A model generated the notes under the pieces. It did no database searches, had not been told where the DNA came from, and saw nothing but the letters and a program-made list of their open reading frames with translations. From Phorcus lineatus (taxonomy: Eukaryota; Mollusca; Gastropoda; Trochida; Trochidae), in assembly GCA_921293015.1 (NCBI GenBank), contig OV121084.1:26102946-26166945 (forward strand): 64,000 nucleotides of DNA, read 5' to 3'. Each line of letters begins with the position of its first letter. Position 1 is the first letter of the stretch. Both the position numbers and the translations under genes were made by a program. Positions 9,746 to 20,525 of this stretch are shown here, in pieces.

Positions 9746-10051
9746 ATGGAAAAAGTTCAAATGTACGCAGAATTGACTCAGACAGAAACACGTTTCAAAC
9801 GGGCCTGTGAACAAGTAGTTCTCCTGAATGACAAGCTTGAAGGTCTCCAACGCCGATATGACAAAGCAAGACAAGAGAATCATCGTTCATTTCGCTACAA
9901 CCTCCGCCTGAAGATGGCATCTGTTGAAGGCGTACGCAATGCTTACTATGAATACGCTTGTGAAAAGGCAGAGAGGATTGCCGAGTTGAGGTACTATGTA
10001 TCTGAAGAAGCCCAGTCCGACTCCGAAGGTGAAGACAGCATGGTGTACTAA
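9746..10051 (+). CDS. Copy 8 of the 101-aa gene
   Basis: Protein identical to copy 1; 3' stem-loop intact. Confidence 0.65.
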   Translation: MEKVQMYAELTQTETRFKRACEQVVLLNDKLEGLQRRYDKARQENHRSFRYNLRLKMASVEGVRNAYYEYACEKAERIAELRYYVSEEAQSDSEGEDSMVY

Positions 10052-11110
10052 GACAACCATGCAGTCTAACCATTTTACAACAGCCCTTGTCAGGGCTAAA
10101 CAAATATCAAAAAAGATTTCTGTTATACAATGCACAATCCCAAACCCTCCGTCTTTGTATGTTAATAAACTAAAACGCCTACAATTTTGCGTATCTAAAC
10201 TGGCACAAACAATTGCCCCACAAATATAAACATGCAGAATAGCATACGTGCACACACATGGAAACGCACACAAGACAACCCCATGTGCACATCGAAATAG
10301 GCATGACATTTGCAAAGCTGCAATGGTCCGGCACATCTGCTTCTCTCGAAACGATTCTCAATATTACCTAGAACGGAAATCAGAGTTCAGAAAAATCATA
10401 AAGAAAACCTCTTGAATATCGAAACCGTTTCTGTAAAAAATCGGGTCACTTTTGGCGCCGCTACAGTGATAGCATTGGAGGCTACCGTAGGTACGCGCAT
10501 GCGTGACGTCGCTATGGTCACGACGTCATTTATCTGTTGATGTCACAGACGATGTAGCCAGTCTCCGGCGAAGCGCCGCCGGAGACGGACGTATTTAGGG
10601 GAGAGGCCGCCCGCGCGGTTTTGGGCTTATTTGCCGAATTTCCTGACTTCAGATGATTTAATTTACCGTTCGTCAATGCATTCCTTCTTGACGCAAATAA
10701 TCACAATCACACATACAGTTTTACCACATTAATCTAAGTAAACGGATATTAAGCCGCTGTTCTAAAATGCAAGTTTTGTTAGTCTATATACTTGTGAAAA
10801 CAGAACCATTTACAACCACATTTGTGCCAATCAGTTTTCAATCAGTGTCAGTTATCAAGTGTGTTACAATCTCCTATCACTCAGTTATCAAAACACAGCC
10901 GTGGCGGTTCTGCTTATCACTGTGCCATGTTAGAGTGATTAGATTATTGTCAGGATTCAATTATCTCCAATACACTCCACATATCTGGCATGAACAATGA
11001 GAAGAACATGTCATTCGTATGTATAAATGCAGAGACGATTTCGATGGAGGACATTATCTACCCTAGCTTTCTCCAGCAAACCTGTATTTAGAGATTCGTG
11101 CCGATTCAAC

Positions 11111-11416
11111 ATGGAAAAAGTTCAAATGTACGCAGAATTGACTCAGACAGAAACACGTTTCAAACGGGCCTGTGAACAAGTAGTTCTCCTGAATGACAAG
11201 CTTGAAGGTCTCCAACGCCGATATGACAAAGCAAGACAAGAGAATCATCGTTCATTTCGCTACAACCTCCGCCTGAAGATGGCATCTGTTGAAGGCGTAC
11301 GCAATGCTTACTATGAATACGCTTGTGAAAAGGCAGAGAGGATTGCCGAGTTGAGGTACTATGTATCTGAAGAAGCCCAGTCCGACTCCGAAGGTGAAGA
11401 CAGCATGGTGTACTAA
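11111..11416 (+). CDS. Copy 9 of the 101-aa gene
   Basis: Protein identical to copy 1. The following spacer has an extra A in a poly-A run (near 11802) and G to A between the two CRE sites (GCTATAGTC near 11882). Confidence 0.65.
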   Translation: MEKVQMYAELTQTETRFKRACEQVVLLNDKLEGLQRRYDKARQENHRSFRYNLRLKMASVEGVRNAYYEYACEKAERIAELRYYVSEEAQSDSEGEDSMVY

Positions 11417-12476
11417 GACAACCATGCAGTCTAACCATTTTACAACAGCCCTTGTCAGGGCTAAACAAATATCAAAAAAGATTTCTGTTATACAATGCAC
11501 AATCCCAAACCCTCCGTCTTTGTATGTTAATAAACTAAAACGCCTACAATTTTGCGTATCTAAACTGGCACAAACAATTGCCCCACAAATATAAACATGC
11601 AGAATAGCATACGTGCACACACATGGAAACGCACACAAGACAACCCCATGTGCACATCGAAATAGGCATGACATTTGCAAAGCTGCAATGGTCCGGCACA
11701 TCTGCTTCTCTCGAAACGATTCTCAATATTACCTAGAACGGAAATCAGAGTTCAGAAAAATCATAAAGAAAACCTTTTGAATATCGAAACCGTTTCTGTA
11801 AAAAAATCGGGTCACTTTTGGCGCCGCTACAGTGATAGCATTGGAGGCTACCGTAGGTACGCGCATGCGTGACGTCGCTATAGTCACGACGTCATTTATC
11901 TGTTGATGTCACAGACGATGTAGCCAGTCTCCGGCGAAGCGCCGCCGGAGACGGACGTATTTAGGGGAGAGGCCGCCCGCGCGGTTTTGGGCTTATTTGC
12001 CGAATTTCCTGACTTCAGATGATTTAATTTACCGTTCGTCAATGCATTCCTTCTTGACGCAAATAATCACAATCACACATACAGTTTTACCACATTAATC
12101 TAAGTAAACGGATATTAAGCCGCTGTTCTAAAATGCAAGTTTTGTTAGTCTATATACTTGTGAAAACAGAACCATTTACAACCACATTTGTGCCAATCAG
12201 TTTTCAATCAGTGTCAGTTATCAAGTGTGTTACAATCTCCTATCACTCAGTTATCAAAACACAGCCGTGGCGGTTCTGCTTATCACTGTGCCATGTTAGA
12301 GTGATTAGATTATTGTCAGGATTCAATTATCTCCAATACACTCCACATATCTGGCATGAACAATGAGAAGAACATGTCATTCGTATGTATAAATGCAGAG
12401 ACGATTTCGATGGAGGACATTATCTACCCTAGCTTTCTCCAGCAAACCTGTATTTAGAGATTCGTGCCGATTCAAC

Positions 12477-12782
12477 ATGGAAAAAGTTCAAATGTACGCA
12501 GAATTGACTCAGACAGAAACACGTTTCAAACGGGCCTGTGAACAAGTAGTTCTCCTGAATGACAAGCTTGAAGGTCTCCAACGCCGATATGACAAAGCAA
12601 GACAAGAGAATCATCGTTCATTTCGCTACAACCTCCGCCTGAAGATGGCATCTGTTGAAGGCGTACGCAATGCTTACTATGAATACGCTTGTGAAAAGGC
12701 AGAGAGGATTGCCGAGTTGAGGTACTATGTATCTGAAGAAGCCCAGTCCGACTCCGAAGGTGAAGACAGCATGGTGTACTAA
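12477..12782 (+). CDS. Copy 10 of the 101-aa gene
   Basis: Protein identical to copy 1. A LINE fragment is inserted 267 bp after its stop codon, downstream of the stem-loop and AATAAA, so this copy's own expression signals are intact. Confidence 0.65.
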   Translation: MEKVQMYAELTQTETRFKRACEQVVLLNDKLEGLQRRYDKARQENHRSFRYNLRLKMASVEGVRNAYYEYACEKAERIAELRYYVSEEAQSDSEGEDSMVY

Positions 12783-13037
12783 GACAACCATGCAGTCTAA
12801 CCATTTTACAACAGCCCTTGTCAGGGCTAAACAAATATCAAAAAAGATTTCTGTTATACAATGCACAATCCCAAACCCTCCGTCTTTGTATGTTAATAAA
12901 CTAAAACGCCTACAATTTTGCGTATCTAAACTGGCACAAACAATTGCCCCACAAATATAAACATGCAGAATAGCATACGTGCACACACATGGAAACGCAC
13001 ACAAGACAACCCCATGTGCACATCGAAATAGGCATGA

Positions 13038-13049
13038 CATTTGCAAAGC
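13038..13049. repeat. Target-site duplication, left (CATTTGCAAAGC)
   Basis: Twelve bases identical to 13939-13950. The sequence occurs once per uninterrupted unit, so it marks a retrotransposition target-site duplication. Confidence 0.9.
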
Positions 13050-13700
13050 ATTTATAAGGAAACTAACTCAAAGCCCCTAAGAGAAAGAAGGGCTGATTCA
13101 AAACTATGTCTCTTTTATAAAATGATCAATAAATTGACTCCCGATTATCTAAGTGATCTTGTGCCTGATTCAGTCAGCCTCAATTCTAATTATAATCTAA
13201 GAAACCAGACAGACCTTCAAAACATACGTTGTAAGACAGAACTATATGCCAGATCATTTATTCCAGACACAATAAGACGCTGGAACGAGCTTCCCGATAA
13301 TATGAAGAAAGCAACTTCATTACATGATTTCAAACTAATGCTACTAAACAAATTGTCATCTCCTCTCCACTTTGATTTTAACTCTGGACCCAGACTCCTA
13401 CAAATTTTACACTGTCGCCTTAGGCTAGGGTTTAGCGATTTAAATGCAGACAAATACAAACGATATATCTTTGATTCACCCGCCTGTTCATGTGGTCACT
13501 CAAACGAAGACGCATTTCACTACTTTTTTACCTGTCCCTGTTACTTATTGCTGAGACCAAACTGTTATTTTTATAAGAAAGGTTTTGATTTAAGAAGTGT
13601 ACTTTTTGGGAACGCAAATAAAGGGAGAGAAATAAACCAGAAAATACTAGAATCTGTACATTACTTTATTCATTCTTCAAAACGATTTAATAACAGTTAA
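13050..13700 (+). pseudogene. C-terminal ~216 residues of a LINE reverse-transcriptase ORF
   Basis: An open frame runs from the first base of the insertion to TAA at 13698-13700. The endonuclease and the reverse-transcriptase catalytic core are missing, so it cannot be active. Features typical of the post-RT region of CR1/L2/Jockey-group LINEs are visible: KLCLFYKMINKLTPDYL near the start, FIPDTIRRWNELP in the middle and a Cys/His cluster CSCGHSNEDAFHYFFTCP near the end. The uninterrupted frame suggests a fairly recent insertion. No genuine start codon lies at its head. Confidence 0.85.
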
Positions 13701-13938
13701 ACTCTTTAAACAACTTACAAGTCTTTTTATAATGATGAATGAACGGCCACATGATTACCAGAATTGTGATATCTTTTAATATATTACATACTAATGATTG
13801 TTTTATAGAACTTTTGTATAAAGATTGCATGCCATTCTCGTGTTATTTCAATTGTTTTTGTATTGTATGGGAGAGGCATTAACATAAGCCATATGGCTTG
13901 TTTGCCGATCCCTTTCATGTAATAAAATATGTTTAAAC
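13050..13938 (+). mobile_element. 5'-truncated LINE (non-LTR retrotransposon) fragment
   Basis: An 889-bp insertion absent from all other units, bounded by 12-bp target-site duplications. It holds the 3' end of a LINE ORF2, a 238-bp 3' UTR and AATAAA at 13921-13926. The 5' truncation and target-site duplications indicate target-primed reverse transcription. There is no poly-A tail; it ends in GTTTAAAC. CR1/L2/Jockey-like affinity is suggested by the ORF's SFIPDTIRRWNELP motif but not proven. Confidence 0.9.
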
Positions 13939-13950
13939 CATTTGCAAAGC
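13939..13950. repeat. Target-site duplication, right (CATTTGCAAAGC)
   Basis: Second copy of the 12-bp target site; normal array spacer resumes with TGCAATGG immediately after it. Confidence 0.9.
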
Positions 13951-14549
13951 TGCAATGGTCCGGCACATCTGCTTCTCTCGAAACGATTCTCAATATTACC
14001 TAGAACGGAAATCAGAGTTCAGAAAAATCATAAAGAAAACCTCTTGAATATCGAAACCGTTTCTGTAAAAAATCGGGTCACTTTTGGCGCCGCTACAGTG
14101 ATAGCATTGGAGGCTACCGTAGGTACGCGCATGCGTGACGTCGCTATGGTCACGACGTCATTTATCTGTTGATGTCACAGACGATGTAGCCAGTCTCCGG
14201 CGAAGCGCCGCCGGAGACGGACGTATTTAGGGGAGAGGCCGCCCGCGCGGTTTTGGGCTTATTTTCCGAATTTCCTGACTTCAGATGATTTAATTTACCG
14301 TTCGTCAATGCATTCCTTCTTGACGCAAATAATCACAATCACACATACAGTTTTACCACATTAATCTAAGTAAACGGATATTAAGCCGCTGTTCTAAAAT
14401 GCAAGTTTTGTTAGTCTATATACTTGTGAAAACAGAACCATTTACAACCACATTTGTGCCAATCAGTTTTCAATCAGTGTCAGTTATCAAGTGTGTTACA
14501 ATCTCCTATCACTCAGTTATCAAAACACAGCCGTGGCGGTTCTGTTAAG

Positions 14550-14649
14550 GATAACATACAAGTAACCGTACATTCGTGAAAAAGAATGTACGAGCCGCGA
14601 AGCGGCGAGGACATTGTTTTCACGAATGTACGGTTACGAGTATGTTATC
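14550..14649. repeat. 100-nt foldback (inverted repeat), MITE-like
   Basis: GATAACATAC (14550-14559) pairs with GTATGTTATC (14640-14649). After a 2-nt mismatch, 21 perfectly complementary bases pair (14562-14582 with 14617-14637). Next come AATGT/ACATT and a central GCCGC-GAA-GCGGC hairpin (14594-14606). Nearly the whole element folds into one stem. TTAA occurs just outside both ends (14545-14548, 14654-14657), which could be a TTAA target duplication, but four bases in AT-rich DNA are weak evidence. Confidence 0.85.
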
Positions 14650-14811
14650 TGACTTAAAATACAGCCTAGTTTAAAGTTTTTTTTGTATGACCTGCTTTGG
14701 TTTATGATAATAACATTCGTATTTCATTGCATAATTATAACACAAAAAACGTTTTTCAATAAAACAAAATCCTTTAACAAAATTTGAGATGGTCCCAACT
14801 GGTTCACCGGT
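14650..14811. other. AT-rich stretch, no gene recognised
   Basis: About 160 bp between the foldback and the 39-bp repeats, with T- and A-runs and one AATAAA at about 14759. That signal could be the 3' end of something truncated on the left, but no coding sequence leads into it. Confidence 0.5.
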
Positions 14812-14977
14812 CATTCTTAATGCACGTGCAACGTAACCATCTTGCCGGTACATTCTTAATGCACGTGCAACGTTACCATTTCGCCAGTACATTCTTAATG
14901 CACGTGCAATGTAACCATCTAACTAGTACATTCTTAATGCACGTGCAACGTTACCAGCTTAATTCACGTGCAAGACG
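14812..14977. repeat. 39-bp tandem repeats carrying E-box palindromes
   Basis: Three full 39-bp copies start at 14812, 14851 and 14890; a fourth, partial copy starts at 14929 and a degenerate fifth at 14958. Each begins CATTCTTAATGCACGTGCAA. The first four contain the perfect 10-bp palindrome TGCACGTGCA (14821, 14860, 14899, 14938) and the fifth has CACGTG at 14965. CACGTG is the E-box bound by bHLH factors such as Myc/Max and USF. The cluster ends 30 bp before a TATA box, so it is a plausible promoter array. Confidence 0.85.
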
Positions 14978-15006
14978 TTTGAAACCGCAATCAGCTTGGG
15001 ATTTGG

Positions 15007-15014
15007 TATAAAAG
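15007..15014 (+). promoter_or_regulatory. TATA box of the foreign segment (TATAAAAG)
   Basis: A consensus TATA box directly downstream of the E-box repeats and 37 bp before the first ATG of the 57-codon ORF. Transcription would start at about 15032-15041, leaving only a very short leader before the first ATG. Confidence 0.6.
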
Positions 15015-15043
15015 GAAGGTGGTCTTAATTCAACTTAGACATT

Positions 15044-15217
15044 ATGTATGGCAATTTTGTTGTTGAGTGGGAAGACATGGCCGAGTATCCACACTTCGAA
15101 GACATTTCTTCAGAGGATGATGTTGTGTTATCAAATAATGAAATCAGTTCCCTTCCGGGGACCATCTCAAAATTATTATTGCTCAATTGTCCACATAGAA
15201 GCAGTAGATTCTTGTAG
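15044..15217 (+). CDS. Small acidic ORF (57 codons) of the foreign segment, unknown
   Basis: ATG at 15044, TAG at 15215-15217. The N-terminal half is acidic (EWED, FEDISSEDD) and the C-terminal part is Leu- then Arg/Ser-rich. Start choice is uncertain: Met12 at 15077 has a stronger Kozak context (G at -3, G at +4) and a more realistic leader, giving 46 residues. An overlapping frame from ATG 15048 (61 codons) is less protein-like. The ORF may be the first exon of a gene whose remainder was lost at the 15264 junction. No similarity to the array protein and no recognised family. Confidence 0.35.
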   Translation: MYGNFVVEWEDMAEYPHFEDISSEDDVVLSNNEISSLPGTISKLLLLNCPHRSSRFL

Positions 15218-15264
15218 GATAATGTATGATTGAAACAATACAATGACGTCACTGCTGTATTTTA

Positions 15265-15371
15265 ACTATGAATACGCTTGTGAAAAGGCAGAGAGGATTG
15301 CCGAGTTGAGGTACTATGTATCTGAAGAAGCCCAGTCCGACTCCGAAGGTGAAGACAGCATGGTGTACTAA
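15265..15371 (+). pseudogene. Copy 11: 5'-deleted remnant of the 101-aa gene
   Basis: Only the region encoding about residues 67-101 remains, joined to the foreign segment. TATA, leader and start codon are gone. Stop codon, stem-loop (15402-15417) and AATAAA are kept, so a transcript from the foreign TATA at 15007 could acquire this 3' end. The 57-codon ORF stops before the junction, so no fusion protein is formed. Confidence 0.85.
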
Positions 15372-16430
15372 GACAACCATGCAGTCTAACCATTTTACAA
15401 CAGCCCTTGTCAGGGCTAAACAAATATCAAAAAAGATTTCTGTTATACAATGCACAATCCCAAACCCTCCGTCTTTGTATGTTAATAAACTAAAACGCCT
15501 ACAATTTTGCGTATCTAAACTGGCACAAACAATTGCCCCACAAATATAAACATGCAGAATAGCATACGTGCACACACATGGAAACGCACACAAGACAACC
15601 CCATGTGCACATCGAAATAGGCATGACATTTGCAAAGCTGCAATGGTCCGGCACATCTGCTTCTCTCGAAACGATTCTCAATATTACCTAGAACGGAAAT
15701 CAGAGTTCAGAAAAATCATAAAGAAAACCTCTTGAATATCGAAACCGTTTCTGTAAATAATCGGGTCACTTTTGGCGCCGCTACAGTGATAGCATTGGAG
15801 GCTACCGTAGGTACGCGCATGCGTGACGTCGCTATGGTCACGACGTCATTTATCTGTTGATGTCACAGACGATGTAGCCAGTCTCCGGCGAAGCGCCGCC
15901 GGAGACGGACGTATTTAGGGGAGAGGCCGCCCGCGCGGTTTTGGGCTTATTTGCCGAATTTCCTGACTTCAGATGATTTAATTTACCGTTCGTCAATGCA
16001 TTCCTTCTTGACGCAAATAATCACAATCACACATACAGTTTTACCACATTAATCTAAGTAAACGGATATTAAGCCGCTGTTCTAAAATGCAAGTTTTGTT
16101 AGTCTATATACTTGTGAAAACAGAACCATTTACAACCACATTTGTGCCAATCAGTTTTCAATCAGTGTCAGTTATCAAGTGTGTTACAATCTCCTATCAC
16201 TCAGTTATCAAAACACAGCCGTGGCGGTTCTGCTTATCACTGTGCCGTGTTAGAGTGATTAGATTATTGTCAGGATTCAATTATCTCCAATACACTCCAC
16301 ATATCTGGCATGAACAATGAGAAGAACATGTCATTCGTATGTATAAATGCAGAGACGATTTCGATGGAGGACATTATCTACCCTAGCTTTCTCCAGCAAA
16401 CCTGTATTTAGAGATTCGTGCCGATTCAAC

Positions 16431-16736
16431 ATGGAAAAAGTTCAAATGTACGCAGAATTAACTCAGACAGAAACACGTTTCAAACGGGCCTGTGAACAAG
16501 TAGTTCTCCTGAATGACAAGCTTGAAGGTCTCCAACGCCGATATGACAAAGCAAGACAAGAGAATCATCGTTCATTTCGCTACAACCTCCGCCTGAAGAT
16601 GGCATCTGTTGAAGGCGTACGCAATGCTTACTATGAATACGCTTGTGAAAAGGCAGAGAGGATTGCCGAGTTGAGGTACTATGTATCTGAAGAAGCCCAG
16701 TCCGACTCCGAAGGTGAAGACAGCATGGTGTACTAA
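16431..16736 (+). CDS. Copy 12 of the 101-aa gene
   Basis: Protein identical to copy 1, with a synonymous TTG to TTA change at L10 (16460). Confidence 0.65.
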   Translation: MEKVQMYAELTQTETRFKRACEQVVLLNDKLEGLQRRYDKARQENHRSFRYNLRLKMASVEGVRNAYYEYACEKAERIAELRYYVSEEAQSDSEGEDSMVY

Positions 16737-17795
16737 GACAACCATGCAGTCTAACCATTTTACAACAGCCCTTGTCAGGGCTAAACAAATATCAAAAAAG
16801 ATTTCTGTTATACAATGCACAATCCCAAACCCTCCGTCTTTGTATGTTAATAAACTAAAACGCCTACAATTTTGCGTATCTAAACTGGCACAAACAATTG
16901 CCCCACAAATATAAACATGCAGAATAGCATACGTGCACACACATGGAAACGCACACAAGACAACCCCATGTGCACATCGAAATAGGCATGACATTTGCAA
17001 AGCTGCAATGGTCCGGCACATCTGCCTCTCTCGAAACGATTCTCAATATTACCTAGAACGGAAATCAGAGTTCAGAAAAATCATAAAGAAAACCTCTTGA
17101 ATATCGAAACCGTTTCTGTAAAAAATCGGGTCACTTTTGGCGCCGCTACAGTGATAGCATTGGAGGCTACCGTAGGTACGCGCATGCGTGACGTCGCTAT
17201 GGTCACGACGTCATTTATCTGTTGATGTCACAGACGATGTAGCCAGTCTCCGGCGAAGCGCCGCCGGAGACGGACGTATTTAGGGGAGAGGCCGCCCGCG
17301 CGGTTTTGGGCTTATTTGCCGAATTTCCTGACTTCAGATGATTTAATTTACCGTTCGTCAATGCATTCCTTCTTGACGCAAATAATCACAATCACACATA
17401 CAGTTTTACCACATTAATCTAAGTAAACGGATATTAAGCCGCTGTTCTAAAATGCAAGTTTTGTTAGTCTATATACTTGTGAAAACAGAACCATTTACAA
17501 CCACATTTGTGCCAATCAGTTTTCAATCAGTGTCAGTTATCAAGTGTGTTACAATCTCCTATCACTCAGTTATCAAAACACAGCCGTGGCGGTTCTGCTT
17601 ATCACTGTGCCATGTTAGAGTGATTAGATTATTGTCAGGATTCAATTATCTCCAATACACTCCACATATCTGGCATGAACAATGAGAAGAACATGTCATT
17701 CGTATGTATAAATGCAGAGACGATTTCGATGGAGGACATTATCTACCCTAGCTTTCTCCAGCAAACCTGTATTTAGAGATTCGTGCCGATTCAAC

Positions 17796-18101
17796 ATGGA
17801 AAAAGTTCAAATGTACGCAGAATTGACTCAGACAGAAACACGTTTCAAACGGGCCTGTGAACAAGTAGTTCTCCTGAATGACAAGCTTGAAGGTCTCCAA
17901 CGCCGATATGACAAAGCAAGACAAGAGAATCATCGTTCATTTCGCTACAACCTCCGCCTGAAGATGGCATCTGTTGAAGGCGTACGCAATGCTTACTATG
18001 AATACGCTTGTGAAAAGGCAGAGAGGATTGCCGAGTTGAGGTACTATGTATCTGAAGAAGCCCAGTCCGACTCCGAAGGTGAAGACAGCATGGTGTACTA
18101 A
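17796..18101 (+). CDS. Copy 13 of the 101-aa gene
   Basis: Protein identical to copy 1. Copies 12-18 all carry the CCTCTCTC spacer variant. Confidence 0.65.
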   Translation: MEKVQMYAELTQTETRFKRACEQVVLLNDKLEGLQRRYDKARQENHRSFRYNLRLKMASVEGVRNAYYEYACEKAERIAELRYYVSEEAQSDSEGEDSMVY

Positions 18102-19160
18102 GACAACCATGCAGTCTAACCATTTTACAACAGCCCTTGTCAGGGCTAAACAAATATCAAAAAAGATTTCTGTTATACAATGCACAATCCCAAACCCTCC
18201 GTCTTTGTATGTTAATAAACTAAAACGCCTACAATTTTGCGTATCTAAACTGGCACAAACAATTGCCCCACAAATATAAACATGCAGAATAGCATACGTG
18301 CACACACATGGAAACGCACACAAGACAACCCCATGTGCACATCGAAATAGGCATGACATTTGCAAAGCTGCAATGGTCCGGCACATCTGCCTCTCTCGAA
18401 ACGATTCTCAATATTACCTAGAACGGAAATCAGAGTTCAGAAAAATCATAAAGAAAACCTCTTGAATATCGAAACCGTTTCTGTAAAAAATCGGGTCACT
18501 TTTGGCGCCGCTACAGTGATAGCATTGGAGGCTACCGTAGGTACGCGCATGCGTGACGTCGCTATGGTCACGACGTCATTTATCTGTTGATGTCACAGAC
18601 GATGTAGCCAGTCTCCGGCGAAGCGCCGCCGGAGACGGACGTATTTAGGGGAGAGGCCGCCCGCGCGGTTTTGGGCTTATTTGCCGAATTTCCTGACTTC
18701 AGATGATTTAATTTACCGTTCGTCAATGCATTCCTTCTTGACGCAAATAATCACAATCACACATACAGTTTTACCACATTAATCTAAGTAAACGGATATT
18801 AAGCCGCTGTTCTAAAATGCAAGTTTTGTTAGTCTATATACTTGTGAAAACAGAACCATTTACAACCACATTTGTGCCAATCAGTTTTCAATCAGTGTCA
18901 GTTATCAAGTGTGTTACAATCTCCTATCACTCAGTTATCAAAACACAGCCGTGGCGGTTCTGCTTATCACTGTGCCATGTTAGAGTGATTAGATTATTGT
19001 CAGGATTCAATTATCTCCAATACACTCCACATATCTGGCATGAACAATGAGAGGAACATGTCATTCGTATGTATAAATGCAGAGACGATTTCGATGGAGG
19101 ACATTATCTACCCTAGCTTTCTCCAGCAAACCTGTATTTAGAGATTCGTGCCGATTCAAC

Positions 19161-19466
19161 ATGGAAAAAGTTCAAATGTACGCAGAATTGACTCAGACAG
19201 AAACACGTTTCAAACGGGCCTGTGAACAAGTAGTTCTCCTGAATGACAAGCTTGAAGGTCTCCAACGCCGATATGACAAAGCAAGACAAGAGAATCATCG
19301 TTCATTTCGCTACAACCTCCGCCTGAAGATGGCATCTGTTGAAGGCGTACGCAATGCTTACTATGAATACGCTTGTGAAAAGGCAGAGAGGATTGCCGAG
19401 TTGAGGTACTATGTATCTGAAGAAGCCCAGTCCGACTCCGAAGGTGAAGACAGCATGGTGTACTAA
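19161..19466 (+). CDS. Copy 14 of the 101-aa gene
   Basis: Protein identical to copy 1; a private A to G change lies upstream of its TATA (GAGGAACATG near 19053). Confidence 0.65.
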   Translation: MEKVQMYAELTQTETRFKRACEQVVLLNDKLEGLQRRYDKARQENHRSFRYNLRLKMASVEGVRNAYYEYACEKAERIAELRYYVSEEAQSDSEGEDSMVY

Positions 19467-20525
19467 GACAACCATGCAGTCTAACCATTTTACAACAGCC
19501 CTTGTCAGGGCTAAACAAATATCAAAAAAGATTTCTGTTATACAATGCACAATCCCAAACCCTCCGTCTTTGTATGTTAATAAACTAAAACGCCTACAAT
19601 TTTGCGTATCTAAACTGGCACAAACAATTGCCCCACAAATATAAACATGCAGAATAGCATACGTGCACACACATGGAAACGCACACAAGACAACCCCATG
19701 TGCACATCGAAATAGGCATGACATTTGCAAAGCTGCAATGGTCCGGCACATCTGCCTCTCTCGAAACGATTCTCAATATTACCTAGAACGGAAATCAGAG
19801 TTCAGAAAAATCATAAAGAAAACCTCTTGAATATCGAAACCGTTTCTGTAAAAAATCGGGTCACTTTTGGCGCCGCTACAGTGATAGCATTGGAGGCTAC
19901 CGTAGGTACGCGCATGCGTGACGTCGCTATGGTCACGACGTCATTTATCTGTTGATGTCACAGACGATGTAGCCAGTCTCCGGCGAAGCGCCGCCGGAGA
20001 CGGACGTATTTAGGGGAGAGGCCGCCCGCGCGGTTTTGGGCTTATTTGCCGAATTTCCTGACTTCAGATGATTTAATTTACCGTTCGTCAATGCATTCCT
20101 TCTTGACGCAAATAATCACAATCACACATACAGTTTTACCACATTAATCTAAGTAAACGGATATTAAGCCGCTGTTCTAAAATGCAAGTTTTGTTAGTCT
20201 ATATACTTGTGAAAACAGAACCATTTACAACCACATTTGTGCCAATCAGTTTTCAATCAGTGTCAGTTATCAAGTGTGTTACAATCTCCTATCACTCAGT
20301 TATCAAAACACAGCCGTGGCGGTTCTGCTTATCACTGTGCCATGTTAGAGTGATTAGATTATTGTCAGGATTCAATTATCTCCAATACACTCCACATATC
20401 TGGCATGAACAATGAGAAGAACATGTCATTCGTATGTATAAATGCAGAGACGATTTCGATGGAGGACATTATCTACCCTAGCTTTCTCCAGCAAACCTGT
20501 ATTTAGAGATTCGTGCCGATTCAAC

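Larger units (their letters stand above)
1..14544 (+). repeat. Tandem array, left block (copies 1-10 and spacer of copy 10)
   Basis: Head-to-tail direct repeats of 1,365 bp with nearly no divergence. Homologous start codons fall at exact 1,365-bp steps from 107 to 11027, then 1,366 bp to 12393 because copy 9's spacer has one extra A in a poly-A run near 11802. The block is the most homogeneous part of the window: all its units share the CTTCTCTC and TGCCATGTT variants. The window starts mid-unit, so the array continues to the left. A LINE fragment (13050-13938) interrupts the last spacer, and the block ends abruptly where sequence switches after TTCTG at 14544. Confidence 0.98.
14545..15264 (+). 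other. Foreign 720-bp segment replacing the front of copy 11
   Basis: Array sequence matches up to TTCTG at 14544 and again from ACTATGAATACGC at 15265. The normal unit has about 397 bp between these points (the end of the promoter, TATA, leader and codons 1-66). Here there are 720 bp of unrelated sequence with a foldback, an AT-rich stretch, 39-bp repeats, a TATA box and a small ORF. There are no flanking target-site duplications, and array bases were lost, so this is a replacement (recombination or repair), not a simple insertion. It looks like the 5' part of another gene, perhaps from a second tandem family. Confidence 0.8.

Noticed and set aside
13041..13700. 219-codon ORF taken as a gene of its own
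   Set aside because: Its apparent start is TTG inside the target-site duplication. The coding part begins at the LINE insertion point, so it is a truncated LINE ORF.
1..14544. CRISPR array or rDNA/5S/snRNA cluster as explanation for the tandem repeats
   Set aside because: The 1,365-bp units have no short repeat-spacer alternation, and I could not find 5S, tRNA or snRNA signature sequences in the unit.
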